Source: Roseobacter sp. (GTDB lineage Bacteria; Pseudomonadota; Alphaproteobacteria; Rhodobacterales; Rhodobacteraceae). From it: a DNA stretch of 39,819 nt. Positions 7,088-15,886 of the stretch are shown here, piece after piece (the first letter of the stretch is position 1; each line of letters opens with the position of its first letter). A program made the position numbers and the translations under genes. The notes beneath the pieces were generated by a model. That model did no database searches. It saw only the letters and a list, made by a program, of their open reading frames with translations, and had not been told where the DNA came from. Location of the stretch: contig JAHBAM020000121.1 in the NCBI GenBank assembly GCA_018500125.2, positions 1-39,819 of the forward strand. The letters are read 5' to 3'.

Positions 7088-9292
7088 TCAGCCGATGATC
7101 GCGTTGAGCGTCGCGCTCGGGCGCATCACGCTGGCGAGCTTGGCGGCGTCGGGGTGATAGTAGCCCCCTGTGTCGGCGGGCTTGCCCTGAGCGGCGGCCA
7201 ATTCGGCCACAATTGCGGCTTCGCCTTCGGCCAGCGCCTTGGCAACAGGGGCAAACTCGGCGGCCAGCGCGGCATCTTCGGATTGAGCGGCCAGAGCTTC
7301 GGCCCAGTAGCGGGCAAACCAGTAGTGGCTGTCGCGGTTGTCCGGCTCGCCGACTTTGCGCGAGGGCGAGCGGTTGTCATCCAGAATGCCTTGGGTCGCG
7401 GCATCGACCGCCTTGCCCAGAACGCGCGCCTTTTCGTTGCCTTTGGCATCGGCGAGGAACTGGAGGCTTTCGCCCAGAGCGCAGAACTCGCCCAGGCTGT
7501 CCCAGCGCAGGTGGTTTTCGGCGTCAAGCTGTTGCACGTGCTTGGGGGCCGAGCCGCCGGCGCCGGTTTCAAACAGGCCACCGCCCTGCATGAGCTTGAC
7601 GATCGAGAGCATTTTGGCCGAGGTGGCCAGCTCGAGGATCGGGAACAGGTCGGTCAGGTAGTCGCGCAGCACATTGCCGGTGATGGCGATGGTGTTTTCA
7701 CCTTTGGTGATGGTGTCAAGCGAGGCGCGCGTGGCTTCGCGGGGGGCCATGATCTCGAATTTGTCGGCCACGCCTTTGGCCTCAAGGATCGGTTTCACAT
7801 AGCTGATCAGCTCGGCATCATGGGCGCGGCTGGCATCGAGCCAGAAAATCGCACGGAACCCTGTGGCGCGCTGGCGGTCAATCGCAAGGTTGACCCAGTC
7901 TTCGATCGGCGCTTGGCGCGCGGAGGCCGAGCGCCAGATATCGCCCGCCGCAACGGTGTGGCTGTGCAGCACTGTGCCATCGTCCAGGATCATCTTGACG
8001 GTGCCGGCCTCGGGCAGCTCGAAAGTTGTCGGGTGGCTGCCGTATTCTTCGGCTTTTTGCGCCATCAGGCCGATGTTTTGGACTGTGCCGGCTGTGGCGG
8101 GGTTGAGCGCGCCATTTTCTTTGAAGAAGGTGATGGCCTCGTCATAGACGGGGGCGTAAGAATTGTCGGGGATGACGCAATTGGCATCGGCTTCTGTGCC
8201 GTCCGGGCCCCAGCCTTTGCCGCCAGCGCGGATCAGCGCCGGCATGGAGGCGTCAATGATCACATCCGAGGGCACGTGAAGGTTTGTGATGCCGCGGTCG
8301 CTGTCGACCATATACATGGGCGGGCGATCGGCCATGCAAGCCTCGATTGCGGCCATGATATCGGCGTTGTCCTTGACGCGCGCGAGCAGATCGCCAAGGC
8401 CCGAGTTGGGGTTGACGCCGAGGGCTTTCAGGGTGTCGCCATGGGCCTCAAAGACCGGCGCAAGGAAGGCGCGCACCGCATGGCCGAAGATGATCGGGTC
8501 GGAGACCTTCATCATGGTGGCTTTCATGTGCAACGAAAACAGCGTGCCTTCGGCTTTGGTCTTTTCGATCTCGTCGGCCAGAAAGTCCGCGAGCGCGGCG
8601 GCGCTCATATAGGTCGCATCGACAACTGTGCCTGCGGGATAGGCGAGGCCGTCTTTCAAAACGGTTTCGCCGGTGGCTGTTTCCAGAACGATTTTGGCGG
8701 TGGCGGGTTTTGACAGGGTGGCTGACACTTCATTTGAGAAGAAATCACCGCCCGACATGGCGGCCACGCGGGTTTTGCTTTCGGCGCTCCATTTGCCCAT
8801 GCGGTGCGGGTTGTTTTGCGCATAGGTCTTGACGGCGACGGCGGCGCGGCGGTCTGAGTTGCCTTCGCGCAGGACAGGGTTCACAGCCGAGCCTTTGAGC
8901 GTGTCATAGGTGGCGCGCACGGCTTTTTCGGCCTCAGTTGCGGGCGTCTCCGGATAGTCGGGCAGGGCATAGCCTTGGGCCTGAAGCTCTTTCACCGCGG
9001 CCACAAGCTGGGGCACGGAGGCCGAGATATTTGGCAGCTTGATCACATTGGCCGAAGGGGTCTTCACCAATTCGCCCAGCTCGGCAAGATCATCGGACTG
9101 GCGCTGTGCGTCTGTCAAATGATCGGGGAAGGCGGCGAGAATACGGCCCGCAAGCGAGATATCCTTGGTGCCGACAGTAATATCAGCGGCTTTGGCAAAG
9201 CGCTTGATAATCGGCAAAAGCGAGGCGCTGGCAAGCTCGGGGGCTTCGTCAACCTTTGTGTAGATGATATCGGGTGTATGTGTGTCGGCCAT
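7088..9292 (-). CDS. icd: NADP-dependent isocitrate dehydrogenase, monomeric type
   Basis: At 734 residues this is the monomeric class of isocitrate dehydrogenase (IDH-II), which converts isocitrate and NADP+ to 2-oxoglutarate, CO2 and NADPH in the TCA cycle. It is unrelated in length to the dimeric enzyme of about 415 residues. Recognisable segments are [14 protein letters not shown] at the N-terminus, the isocitrate-binding REGNSDRR at 142-149, NPHRMGKWS at 161-169, and the region with [17 protein letters not shown]. The start at 9292 has AAGGA eight bases upstream. The gene stands alone: a 170-bp gap separates it from the MFS gene upstream on the same strand. I see no allele or length anomaly. 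Confidence 0.97.
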   Translation of the reverse strand: MADTHTPDIIYTKVDEAPELASASLLPIIKRFAKAADITVGTKDISLAGRILAAFPDHLTDAQRQSDDLAELGELVKTPSANVIKLPNISASVPQLVAAVKELQAQGYALPDYPETPATEAEKAVRATYDTLKGSAVNPVLREGNSDRRAAVAVKTYAQNNPHRMGKWSAESKTRVAAMSGGDFFSNEVSATLSKPATAKIVLETATGETVLKDGLAYPAGTVVDATYMSAAALADFLADEIEKTKAEGTLFSLHMKATMMKVSDPIIFGHAVRAFLAPVFEAHGDTLKALGVNPNSGLGDLLARVKDNADIMAAIEACMADRPPMYMVDSDRGITNLHVPSDVIIDASMPALIRAGGKGWGPDGTEADANCVIPDNSYAPVYDEAITFFKENGALNPATAGTVQNIGLMAQKAEEYGSHPTTFELPEAGTVKMILDDGTVLHSHTVAAGDIWRSASARQAPIEDWVNLAIDRQRATGFRAIFWLDASRAHDAELISYVKPILEAKGVADKFEIMAPREATRASLDTITKGENTIAITGNVLRDYLTDLFPILELATSAKMLSIVKLMQGGGLFETGAGGSAPKHVQQLDAENHLRWDSLGEFCALGESLQFLADAKGNEKARVLGKAVDAATQGILDDNRSPSRKVGEPDNRDSHYWFARYWAEALAAQSEDAALAAEFAPVAKALAEGEAAIVAELAAAQGKPADTGGYYHPDAAKLASVMRPSATLNAIIG

Positions 9293-9461
9293 CTCGGATC
9301 CTTCTCGATCAGGTGTTACGATTCAGATATTTACCTGTCTCATAGACCAGATTTTGGCGAAATGAAAGACGGTATGCAAAAGTATACAGAAAATTTTTGC
9401 CCCACAACACGAGGCAACATTGGCGCCGCGCAACGCAGGCGGTCGAGATACCCTGTCAGGA

Positions 9462-10685
9462 TCAATCAGCTTTGGGGCGGCGTTTGGCTTTTGGTGTGCG
9501 CTCAAGCTTGAGCATCAAGACCAACGCAACAATGCAGAGCAAAAACACCCCGATCGCGGCGGGCCGCGGGGTTCCGTCAAAGGCCAGTCCGATGGGAACG
9601 GCAAAGACCATTGCAAAGACCGTAGAGGTGCCGCCCAGAATAGAGGCGGCCAGCCCCGCGATATGGCCAAGTGGCTCCATCGCCATCGCATTCAGATTGC
9701 CAAGGGTCAGCCCCGCCATGGCAAAAAGCGAAAACTGCCAGACGACAAACAGTGCGAAGTAGAGATCAAGCGAAAGCGGCAGGGCGGTCAGAAGGATCAT
9801 ACCGCCCGAGAGGCCGACCTGCACCATCAGGGTCACGGTTGTGAGGAGCTGCATCCCAAGGCGCACCACCAGCATGGCATTGAGGATACTGGCGCTTCCG
9901 GCAAGGATCGCGACGAGGCCAAACCAGTAGGGGAAGCTCTCGGCGCGCTGGAATGTGATGTCATAGATCGGCTGCACCGATGAGAGCGCCGCAAACAGAA
10001 CCGCAAAGCACAGCGTTTGCACAAGGATCACGCTGCGCACGACGGGGTAGGAGAGCATATCTTTCAGCGCGCTCTTGAGCTTGCTTGTCTCAAAGGGGCG
10101 GCGGTCGGCTTTGGGGAGTGTCTCCTCAAGGCGCAGCCCGAACCAGCCCGTCACGAGACAGGCAAAAATGATAAAGGCCGCAAAAATGCCGCGCCAGCCT
10201 GTTATGCCAATGATCGCGGCGCCGATCAGCGGGGCAATGGCGGGCACGAGCGTAAAGATCATCATCACAATCGAGACCAGCTTGGCCATCTGGCGGCCAG
10301 AAAACAAATCGCGGATGATCGCGATCGACACAATCCGTGGCCCCGCAATCCCGAGACCCTGCACAAGGCGCGCGGCCAGCACCCATTCGAGGGTCTGGGC
10401 GACCCAGGCCAGCACAGCACCGACCATATAGAGCGCGATGCCCGCATAGATCACCGGCTTGCGCCCGAAGCTGTCCGAGAGCGGCCCTGTGAAAAATGTG
10501 CCGATCCCCATGCCAAGCACAAAGGAGGTCAGGATCAGCTGTGCGGCATTGAGATTGTCCGGGCTTAGCTCCTGACCGATCTGGGGCAGGGCGGGCAACA
10601 TGGCGTCAATCGAGAAAGCGGTCATGGCAAACATCATGGCCATCAGGCCGATAAACTCGGCTTTGCTCATCCGGATTTTGCTCAT
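9462..10685 (-). CDS. Bcr/CflA-type multidrug efflux MFS transporter
   Basis: This 407-residue protein is a major facilitator with about 12 predicted helices. The loop 2-3 signature is visible as GPLSDSFGRKPVIYAG near residues 66-82, and the start of helix 1 (FSIDAMLPALPQIG) has the acidic/proline pattern of the Bcr/CflA drug:H+ antiporter family. Close relatives export bicyclomycin, chloramphenicol or sulphonamide-like compounds, but substrate assignment is not possible here. Its ATG overlaps the TGA of the upstream K+ channel gene by 4 nt, so it is the last gene of a DsbA-channel-MFS operon. A second in-frame ATG lies five codons in (MSKAEF), but the overlap supports the first. Confidence 0.93.
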   Translation of the reverse strand: MSKIRMSKAEFIGLMAMMFAMTAFSIDAMLPALPQIGQELSPDNLNAAQLILTSFVLGMGIGTFFTGPLSDSFGRKPVIYAGIALYMVGAVLAWVAQTLEWVLAARLVQGLGIAGPRIVSIAIIRDLFSGRQMAKLVSIVMMIFTLVPAIAPLIGAAIIGITGWRGIFAAFIIFACLVTGWFGLRLEETLPKADRRPFETSKLKSALKDMLSYPVVRSVILVQTLCFAVLFAALSSVQPIYDITFQRAESFPYWFGLVAILAGSASILNAMLVVRLGMQLLTTVTLMVQVGLSGGMILLTALPLSLDLYFALFVVWQFSLFAMAGLTLGNLNAMAMEPLGHIAGLAASILGGTSTVFAMVFAVPIGLAFDGTPRPAAIGVFLLCIVALVLMLKLERTPKAKRRPKAD

Positions 10686-10984
10686 TCAGTGGTCTCGCGG
10701 TGCGACTCAAGGGCTTTTCTGCGGCGTTTCAGAAACGCAAAATGGCCGAACTGTTGAATGGCCAGAGCAAAAATGCCTAGGCCCGTGAAGATAAAGACGG
10801 TGGTGCCGATCTTGCCGAGCACTGTGGCCGGAACAAGATTGCCATAGCCCACGGTGGAGAGCGTGACCACGGTGAAGAAATAGGCATCAATCCAGCTCCA
10901 GCCCTCGACAAGGCGGAAAAACACGGTGCCAGAGACCACAACCAGAGCCAGCAGCGAGAGAATGGAGCGGGTCGTGAGCGTCAT
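10682..10984 (-). CDS. Small two-helix potassium channel family protein
   Basis: The 100-residue product has two hydrophobic helices flanking a pore loop with the K+ selectivity filter TVGYGN at 44-49, preceded by FFTVVTLS, as in bacterial Ion_trans_2 channels. Its charged C-terminal tail (about 82-100, KRRRKALESHRETTE) is short and shows no RCK/TrkA-N domain, so no ligand-sensing module is present. Known relatives assemble as tetramers. It overlaps both neighbours by 4 nt (ATGA), between a DsbA-like oxidoreductase gene upstream and a drug exporter gene downstream, so it is translationally coupled. Ion specificity for K+ is inferred from the filter only. Confidence 0.9.
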   Translation of the reverse strand: MTLTTRSILSLLALVVVSGTVFFRLVEGWSWIDAYFFTVVTLSTVGYGNLVPATVLGKIGTTVFIFTGLGIFALAIQQFGHFAFLKRRRKALESHRETTE

Positions 10985-11619
10985 TTGCCCTGTGCCTCGA
11001 TCAGCTCGTCAATGACTTTGAGCCAAAGCTCGGGCGGCTGTGCGCCGGGAACGGCGTGTTGACTGGCGACAATGAATGTGGGCACGGAGTTGACCCCCAT
11101 CTCGCGGGAATGGGTGTCGCGGGCCTTGATGTCGTCAAGATCGGAGTCGGTTCCAAGGAGCTTGAGCACAAGGGCGGCGTCCATGCCCATACTGTCGGCC
11201 ACATCTGCCAGGGTTTCGGCGTTGCCGATATCGCGGCCATCTTTGAAATAGGCTTTGAACAGGGCCGATACAACCGGCGTCTGGCGGCCTTCTATCCCGG
11301 CCCAGTGAATGAGCCGGTGCGCATCAAGCGTATTTGGCGTGGTTTTCATCGCCTCAAAGTCGATCTTGAGGCCCGCCCGCTCGGCGGCCTCAACCACCGG
11401 GGCATAGGCCCGCACCGCGCCATCCTTGCCGCCGAACTTGGTTTCGAGATAGGCGCGCCGGTCCATCCCCTCTTTGGGCATTGTCGGGTTCAACTGAAAC
11501 GGATGCCACTCGATCGTGAAGGGATGATCGGGGCGCTGCTCGAGTGCGCGGTCAAGATGGGCTTTGCCGATATAGCACCACGGGCAAATCGGGTCGGAAA
11601 TAATATCAAGTTTGATCAT
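10981..11619 (-). CDS. DsbA family oxidoreductase, FrnE-like
   Basis: This 212-residue protein is a cytoplasmic thioredoxin-fold protein of the DsbA/FrnE type. It has no signal peptide: the chain opens directly with MIKLDIISDPICPWCYIGK, placing the CPWC active site at residues 12-15. The helical insertion and the late cis-proline loop (GVNSVPTFIV) are as expected. FrnE relatives act as disulfide isomerases or take part in polyketide or aromatic metabolism; the related HCCA isomerase family has lost the CXXC, so oxidoreductase activity is the better call. The start at 11619 has AAAGG eight bases upstream. Its stop overlaps the start of the K+ channel gene, making it the first gene of a three-gene operon. 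Confidence 0.93.
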   Translation of the reverse strand: MIKLDIISDPICPWCYIGKAHLDRALEQRPDHPFTIEWHPFQLNPTMPKEGMDRRAYLETKFGGKDGAVRAYAPVVEAAERAGLKIDFEAMKTTPNTLDAHRLIHWAGIEGRQTPVVSALFKAYFKDGRDIGNAETLADVADSMGMDAALVLKLLGTDSDLDDIKARDTHSREMGVNSVPTFIVASQHAVPGAQPPELWLKVIDELIEAQGK

Positions 11620-11707
11620 GGAACTGCCTTTCGCCTTCTCTCTCTATCTGCCTCTGCCAAAAAGCAAAACCCATATGGCGATATCTGATTAAAATATGTC
11701 GCGTGCT

Positions 11708-13237
11708 TTAGAGAAACTCTTTGAGGGCCGAGCGGCGCAACTTGTTGTTGGGGCCAAGCGGCATTGCTTCGATGCGTTTGTAGAGCTTGGGGCGTTTGTA
11801 GGCGGCGAGCCTGCTTTCGGCCTCGGCCTTGAGGGCGTGGAGGTCGATGTCGGCCTCCGAAGTATAAAAGGCCGCAATGATGCGCACATCCTGTTTGATA
11901 TCCACATCACAGACCGCGAGGGCTGTGAGCTTTTGGGCCTCTGGCGCAGCGCTGAGCGCCGCTTCGACCTCCAGAGGCGAGACACGGTAGCCACCGGCGT
12001 TCATCATATCGTCATTGCGCCCCTGATAGTGGATCTGCCCGTCGGCTGACAAAACCCCGAGATCTCCGGTCAGAAACCAGTCGTCGCGAAAACGCGCGGC
12101 GGTTTCGTCTGGCGCATCAAAATAGCCAAGCATCAAGCCCGGGTCAGAGCGGTGCACGGCAATCTGGCCCACCTCGCCTTGCGGCGCAATGCCCTCGTCT
12201 GTGAGCAGTGCAATGTGACGCCCAGCCTGAACCGAGCCAAGCGCGCCGCCCTGTGCGGGCGCGCTCGGGCTGGCCGATAGAAAGGTCGAGCATTCCGACA
12301 TTCCATAGGCTTCATAGACTTCGGTGCCGGCTGCCTTTTGCCACTGGCGGCGCAGGTTTTCGCTGAGCTTTTCGCCGGCTGACAGCCCGTGACGCAGCTG
12401 AGGCAAATCAAGCGCTCCGCCGGCTTTCAGCATCTTGCGATAGACCCCGGGCGCGGCGGCAAAGATGCTTGCGTTATGGCGCTTGATCAGGGCTGGAAGC
12501 GCTTCGGGGGCGACCCCGTCCTCTGGGATCAGCGCTGTTGCGCCCATCGTCCACGGGTCCATCAGCCCTGTGCCAAGGGTGTAGGTCCAGTTGAAAGCCC
12601 CCGCATGGCACAGCCTGTCGTCGTCTTTGAGACCATACCAGCCCTCAAACATCATCTGTCGCGCCCAGATGGCGCGGTGGGCGTGCATCACCGCGCGGGG
12701 GCGGCCCGATGTGCCGGAGGTATAGATGATATAGGCCATGCGGTCCGGGTCGCCGAGGGCATAGTCGCAGGGCGGCAAGTCCTGCATTTTGACCAGCTCG
12801 GCTTCGCTGATGCGCTGGAAAGCGCCATCAACCGGCGCCGCAACAGAGCCGCCATAGGCAATCGCCTTGGGCTTGAGCGTGGCAACGATCTTTTCGACCT
12901 CAGCCAGCGTGAGCTGCGAGGATGTCGGAACCGGAACAATCCCGACCGCGATGGCCCCGAGATAGGCGATGGGAAACTCTGCGGTATTGCCAAGCCGCAG
13001 CAGCATAATATCGCCCGCCTTGAGGCCGCGCCGCAAAAGCCCTGTGCCCGTGCCGCGCACGGCCGCTTCCAGCCTTGAATAGCTCCAGCGGGTATCCTGA
13101 CTCTGGCCCATACTCTGGCCCATGACAATAAGGGCGTCTTTGGCCGGGTTTGCCGCGGCGCGGCCCAAAACATGAGCCGCCATATTGAAAGGCGAGGGGC
13201 AGGGCGCAAACGGCCCTTTGTCGATAATGCTGTCCAT
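11708..13237 (-). CDS. AMP-forming acyl-CoA ligase (class I adenylate-forming enzyme)
   Basis: The 509-residue protein activates a carboxylic acid as an acyl-adenylate and most likely transfers it to CoA. Core motifs are the phosphate-binding loop TSGTSGRPRAV at 173-183, YGMSE at 311-315, WFLTGDLG at 387-394 and the hinge region YQGRNDDMMNAGGYRVSP at 404-421. The catalytic lysine of the C-terminal domain is probably K499 in GPNNKLRRSALK. The overall pattern is closest to benzoate-CoA ligase-like and short or medium acyl-CoA synthetases. No dehydrogenase, thiolase or ring-cleavage gene lies next to it to reveal the substrate. It is divergent from an XRE-cupin regulator with only 52 bases between starts, so that regulator probably controls it. 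Confidence 0.93.
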   Translation of the reverse strand: MDSIIDKGPFAPCPSPFNMAAHVLGRAAANPAKDALIVMGQSMGQSQDTRWSYSRLEAAVRGTGTGLLRRGLKAGDIMLLRLGNTAEFPIAYLGAIAVGIVPVPTSSQLTLAEVEKIVATLKPKAIAYGGSVAAPVDGAFQRISEAELVKMQDLPPCDYALGDPDRMAYIIYTSGTSGRPRAVMHAHRAIWARQMMFEGWYGLKDDDRLCHAGAFNWTYTLGTGLMDPWTMGATALIPEDGVAPEALPALIKRHNASIFAAAPGVYRKMLKAGGALDLPQLRHGLSAGEKLSENLRRQWQKAAGTEVYEAYGMSECSTFLSASPSAPAQGGALGSVQAGRHIALLTDEGIAPQGEVGQIAVHRSDPGLMLGYFDAPDETAARFRDDWFLTGDLGVLSADGQIHYQGRNDDMMNAGGYRVSPLEVEAALSAAPEAQKLTALAVCDVDIKQDVRIIAAFYTSEADIDLHALKAEAESRLAAYKRPKLYKRIEAMPLGPNNKLRRSALKEFL

Positions 13238-13289
13238 GGTCTTTTGCTAGGGGCTTGGCGCGGGCGGCGCAAGGCCCTATGAAAGCGCC

Positions 13290-13916
13290 ATGACAAATGC
13301 GGCAGACCCCAAATCCCTGATCAAGATCGCCCGTGCGGGCGGCGATGTGCCTGTGCCCGAACAGATCGACCTTGGCACGCGGGTGCGAGACCTGCGCAAA
13401 AGCCTCGGGCTGACGCTTGAGCAGGCCAGCAAACAGGCCGGGCTGGCGCGCTCGACCCTCTCCAAAATCGAAAACGGCCAGATGTCGCCCACCTATGAGG
13501 CGCTCAAAAAGCTCGCTCTGGGGCTGGAAATCTCGGTGCCCCAGCTCTTTACGCCGCCCCAATCGGCGCAGGCGACGGCGCGTATGAGTCTCACCCGTTC
13601 GGGCGAGGGCGCGGGCCATATCACAGCGACCTATGAGCACAACCTCATGGCCGAAAGCCTGTCTGCCAAGAAGATGCTGCCCTATCAGGCCCGCATCCGT
13701 GCCCGAAACATGGAAGAGTTCAACGGCTGGGTGCGCCATGATGGCGAAGAGTTTCTCTATGTGCTGACGGGTGTGATCCGGCTTTACACCGAGTTTTACG
13801 AACCCGTCGAGATGCGCCGCGGCGACAGCGCCTATTATGATGCCTCCATGGGGCACAATGTTGTCTCGGTCAGCTCCGAAGACGCCACGGTGCTCTGGGT
13901 GACCTCTCTGACTTAA
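13290..13916 (+). CDS. XRE family regulator with C-terminal cupin domain
   Basis: This 208-residue protein combines an HTH_3/XRE domain (about 28-80, with RDLRKSLGLTLEQASKQAG, then STLSKIENGQMSPTYEAL) and a cupin domain (about 105-205) containing the beta-barrel strands EEFLYVLTGVIRLY and MRRGDSAYYDAS. Proteins of this class bind DNA through the HTH and sense a small molecule or metal through the cupin; examples control amine, amino-acid or acyl-CoA metabolism. The divergent CoA ligase gene 52 bases away is the best candidate target. The ATG at 13290 has no strong Shine-Dalgarno. Its TAA overlaps the convergent aqpS stop by 4 nt. Confidence 0.93.
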   Translation: MTNAADPKSLIKIARAGGDVPVPEQIDLGTRVRDLRKSLGLTLEQASKQAGLARSTLSKIENGQMSPTYEALKKLALGLEISVPQLFTPPQSAQATARMSLTRSGEGAGHITATYEHNLMAESLSAKKMLPYQARIRARNMEEFNGWVRHDGEEFLYVLTGVIRLYTEFYEPVEMRRGDSAYYDASMGHNVVSVSSEDATVLWVTSLT

Positions 13917-14569
13917 TCGGCCTTCGCAAAGACCAGCGGCAGAACCAGATAGGCAAGGCCCACCCCGATCAGCTGCATCACCACAAACATCGCAATATGC
14001 TGGGGCGCGATGCCGGCAAAAGTATCAGACCAGCCGCGCGCGAATGTGACAGCCGGATTGGCGAAACTGGTCGAAGACGTAAACCAATAGGCGCCTGTGA
14101 TATAAAGCCCGACAAGGGGCGGAACCGTATCGGGCTTGTGGACCACACCGCCCACAATCACAAACAGCAGCCCGAAGGTCGCGATGATCTCGGAGCTCCA
14201 TTGGGCAAGCCCTGTGCGGTGCAGTGTGCCGCTGACTTGCAGGATCGGCAGATCAAACATCATATGGGCCGCCCAGACCCCGAGCAGCGCCCCCGCCACT
14301 TGCGCCAGAACATAGGGCAGGAAGGCGCTCCAGCTATGCTCTTTGCGCAGCGTGAAAAACAGGGTCACCGCAGGATTGAAATGTGCGCCCGAGACAGGGC
14401 CAAGGCAGGTGATGATCCCGTAGAGAATACAGCCCGTCGCGATGGCATTGGCGAGCAGGGCAATGGCGGTGTTTCCGTCTGCGAGTGTCTCGCCCATAAT
14501 GCCCGAGCCGATCACGCCAATCAGCAGAAAGGCGGTTCCGAGGCATTCTGATATTAGTTTTTGTGTCAT
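13913..14569 (-). CDS. aqpS: Aquaporin / aquaglyceroporin of the arsenic operon (AqpS-like)
   Basis: The 218-residue protein is a six-helix MIP channel with both conserved loops: HFNPAVT with NPA at 65-67 and FANPAVTFAR with NPA at 171-173, followed by the conserved filter arginine R178. It is coupled to arsC by a 4-nt ATGA overlap and lies downstream of the ArsR-ArsC fusion. In Sinorhizobium meliloti an arsR-aqpS-arsC operon uses such a channel to let arsenite leave the cell after arsenate reduction, and that is the likely job here. No ArsB or ACR3 pump is present within the window. Water or glycerol transport instead cannot be excluded from sequence alone. Confidence 0.88.
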   Translation of the reverse strand: MTQKLISECLGTAFLLIGVIGSGIMGETLADGNTAIALLANAIATGCILYGIITCLGPVSGAHFNPAVTLFFTLRKEHSWSAFLPYVLAQVAGALLGVWAAHMMFDLPILQVSGTLHRTGLAQWSSEIIATFGLLFVIVGGVVHKPDTVPPLVGLYITGAYWFTSSTSFANPAVTFARGWSDTFAGIAPQHIAMFVVMQLIGVGLAYLVLPLVFAKAD

Positions 14570-15042
14570 GACAGTGTTCCCACAGCATCCAGCGCTGATT
14601 TCAAGTCTTTTGGTGTCGGTGTTTCGGCGAGAGCGTCCAGAAACGTCCGTGCCCGTTTGTGAAGCAGCCCGTAGGCGGTTTCAAAAGCCGCCGGCCAGTC
14701 GGCCTCGGCGGCGGCCGCAGGATCCTCCACCCCCCAATGCGCGCGAACCGGCGCGCCGGGCCAGATCGGGCAGGTTTCTCCCGCCGCCGATGCGCAGACC
14801 GTGATGACCGCATCCATCTTGGGCGCATCGGGCAGGGCGAAAACGTCCCAGCTTTTGGACTGCGCCTCGCGGGTGTCATAGCCGCGCGCCGCCAGAAGCG
14901 TGAGCGAATAGGGGTGCACCTTGCCAGAGGGTTGTGACCCGGCAGAATAAGCCCTCACGCGCCCGGCGCCCTCTGTGTTGAGGATCGCTTCAAGCAGAAT
15001 CGAGCGCGCCGAATTGCCAGTGCAGAGCACAAGTATGTTCAT
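14566..15042 (-). CDS. arsC: Arsenate reductase, thioredoxin-coupled LMW-phosphatase type
   Basis: The 158-residue protein has the LMW protein tyrosine phosphatase fold of ArsC. The P-loop is CTGNSARS, with nucleophile C7 and R13. The two further cysteines needed for the disulfide relay are C83 and C91 in VCASAAGETCPIWPG. It reduces arsenate to arsenite. I use the ATG at 15042 because the fold begins exactly there (MNILVLCTGN); the frame upstream overlaps the previous gene. Only one base separates it from the stop of the ArsR-ArsC fusion. A few ArsC residues at the catalytic loop differ from the fused ArsC domain (CTGNSAR against CSANSAR), so the two are paralogues and not a recent duplication. 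Confidence 0.93.
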   Translation of the reverse strand: MNILVLCTGNSARSILLEAILNTEGAGRVRAYSAGSQPSGKVHPYSLTLLAARGYDTREAQSKSWDVFALPDAPKMDAVITVCASAAGETCPIWPGAPVRAHWGVEDPAAAAEADWPAAFETAYGLLHKRARTFLDALAETPTPKDLKSALDAVGTLS

Positions 15043-15043
15043 G

Positions 15044-15886
15044 TCAGACGTCCTCTGGTCCAGTTGGCGGGGCGCTTGCAATCGCATCGACCTCGCCTTG
15101 AAGGGATATAGCCGATAGCTGCGACATCGGCAAAGCCACAAAGGCTGACAGGCGGTTCTTCAGGATACCGTAAGCCTGCTGATAGGCCAGATTGAGTTCG
15201 GCCTCTGTTCCGCTCGCTTTGGCAGGGTCAGCCATGCCCCAATGCGCCGAAATGGGCTGACCGGGCCAAGCCGGACAGGCCTCGTTTGCCGCCGCGTCGC
15301 AAACCGTAAAGACAAAGTCAAAATCCGGCGCATCCTCGGCCTGAAAGTGGCTCAAGGGCTTGGAATACAACCCGGATGTGTCGTGCCCTTTGGCCTCAAG
15401 AAGCGTTTTGACGCGTGGATTGATCTCTGCTTGGGCCAGCGCACCGGCGGAATAGCCTCGAAACCGCCCCGCGCCCAGCGTGGTCAGGATGGCTTCGGCC
15501 ATGATCGAGCGTGCCGAATTGGCGCTGCAGATAAACAGAACGTTCATGAGCTTTCCTTTGGTCTGGTCTGGCGCGGCGGGGGGCAAAAAGGTGCAGACAT
15601 CGGGCCGTCCTTTACAGCAATCGCCAAGCAGAGCCTCCGCCATGCCCTGCACGCCCGCCATATTGATACGATAGCGAACCTGTGTGGCCTGACGCGAGCT
15701 CGTGATCAGCCCAACCGATTTCAGCCCCGAAAGATAATCTGACCCTGTGCTCGCCTTAAGCCCCAAGAGCGAGCAGATCTCGCCCGCGCAAAGCGCGTCG
15801 GGGTAGCGGCGCATGAGGAGCCGAAACAGGGCAATCCTCTGCGGATGTCCCAATGTCTGGAGCTGAGATGTGAGAGCCATATCCAT
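15044..15886 (-). CDS. ArsR-ArsC fusion: arsenic-responsive repressor joined to an arsenate reductase
   Basis: The 280-residue protein has two domains. Residues 3-85 form an ArsR/SmtB winged HTH (LGHPQRIALFRLLMRR, then AGEICSLLGLKASTGSDYLSGLK). A cysteine cluster C90, C91 and C98 follows and could bind arsenite or antimonite, as the C-terminal cysteines of Acidithiobacillus ArsR do. Residues 113-255 form a complete LMW-PTP-type ArsC: P-loop C120-R126 in FICSANSARS, plus relay cysteines C196 and C204 (VCDAAANEACPAWPG). All catalytic residues are present, so both halves look functional. The start at 15886 directly abuts a 7-6-7 inverted repeat; a second ATG lies two codons later. It heads the ars operon and probably autoregulates it. 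Confidence 0.92.
   Translation of the reverse strand: MDMALTSQLQTLGHPQRIALFRLLMRRYPDALCAGEICSLLGLKASTGSDYLSGLKSVGLITSSRQATQVRYRINMAGVQGMAEALLGDCCKGRPDVCTFLPPAAPDQTKGKLMNVLFICSANSARSIMAEAILTTLGAGRFRGYSAGALAQAEINPRVKTLLEAKGHDTSGLYSKPLSHFQAEDAPDFDFVFTVCDAAANEACPAWPGQPISAHWGMADPAKASGTEAELNLAYQQAYGILKNRLSAFVALPMSQLSAISLQGEVDAIASAPPTGPEDV

Noticed and set aside
7154-8713. A 519-codon open frame on the plus strand opposite icd
   Set aside because: It is a mirror of the highly conserved icd gene caused by G/C-rich codon bias; its translation is low in complexity and resembles no family.
14566-15886. Possible recent tandem duplication of arsC
   Set aside because: The two ArsC domains differ throughout, including the catalytic loop, so they are old paralogues.
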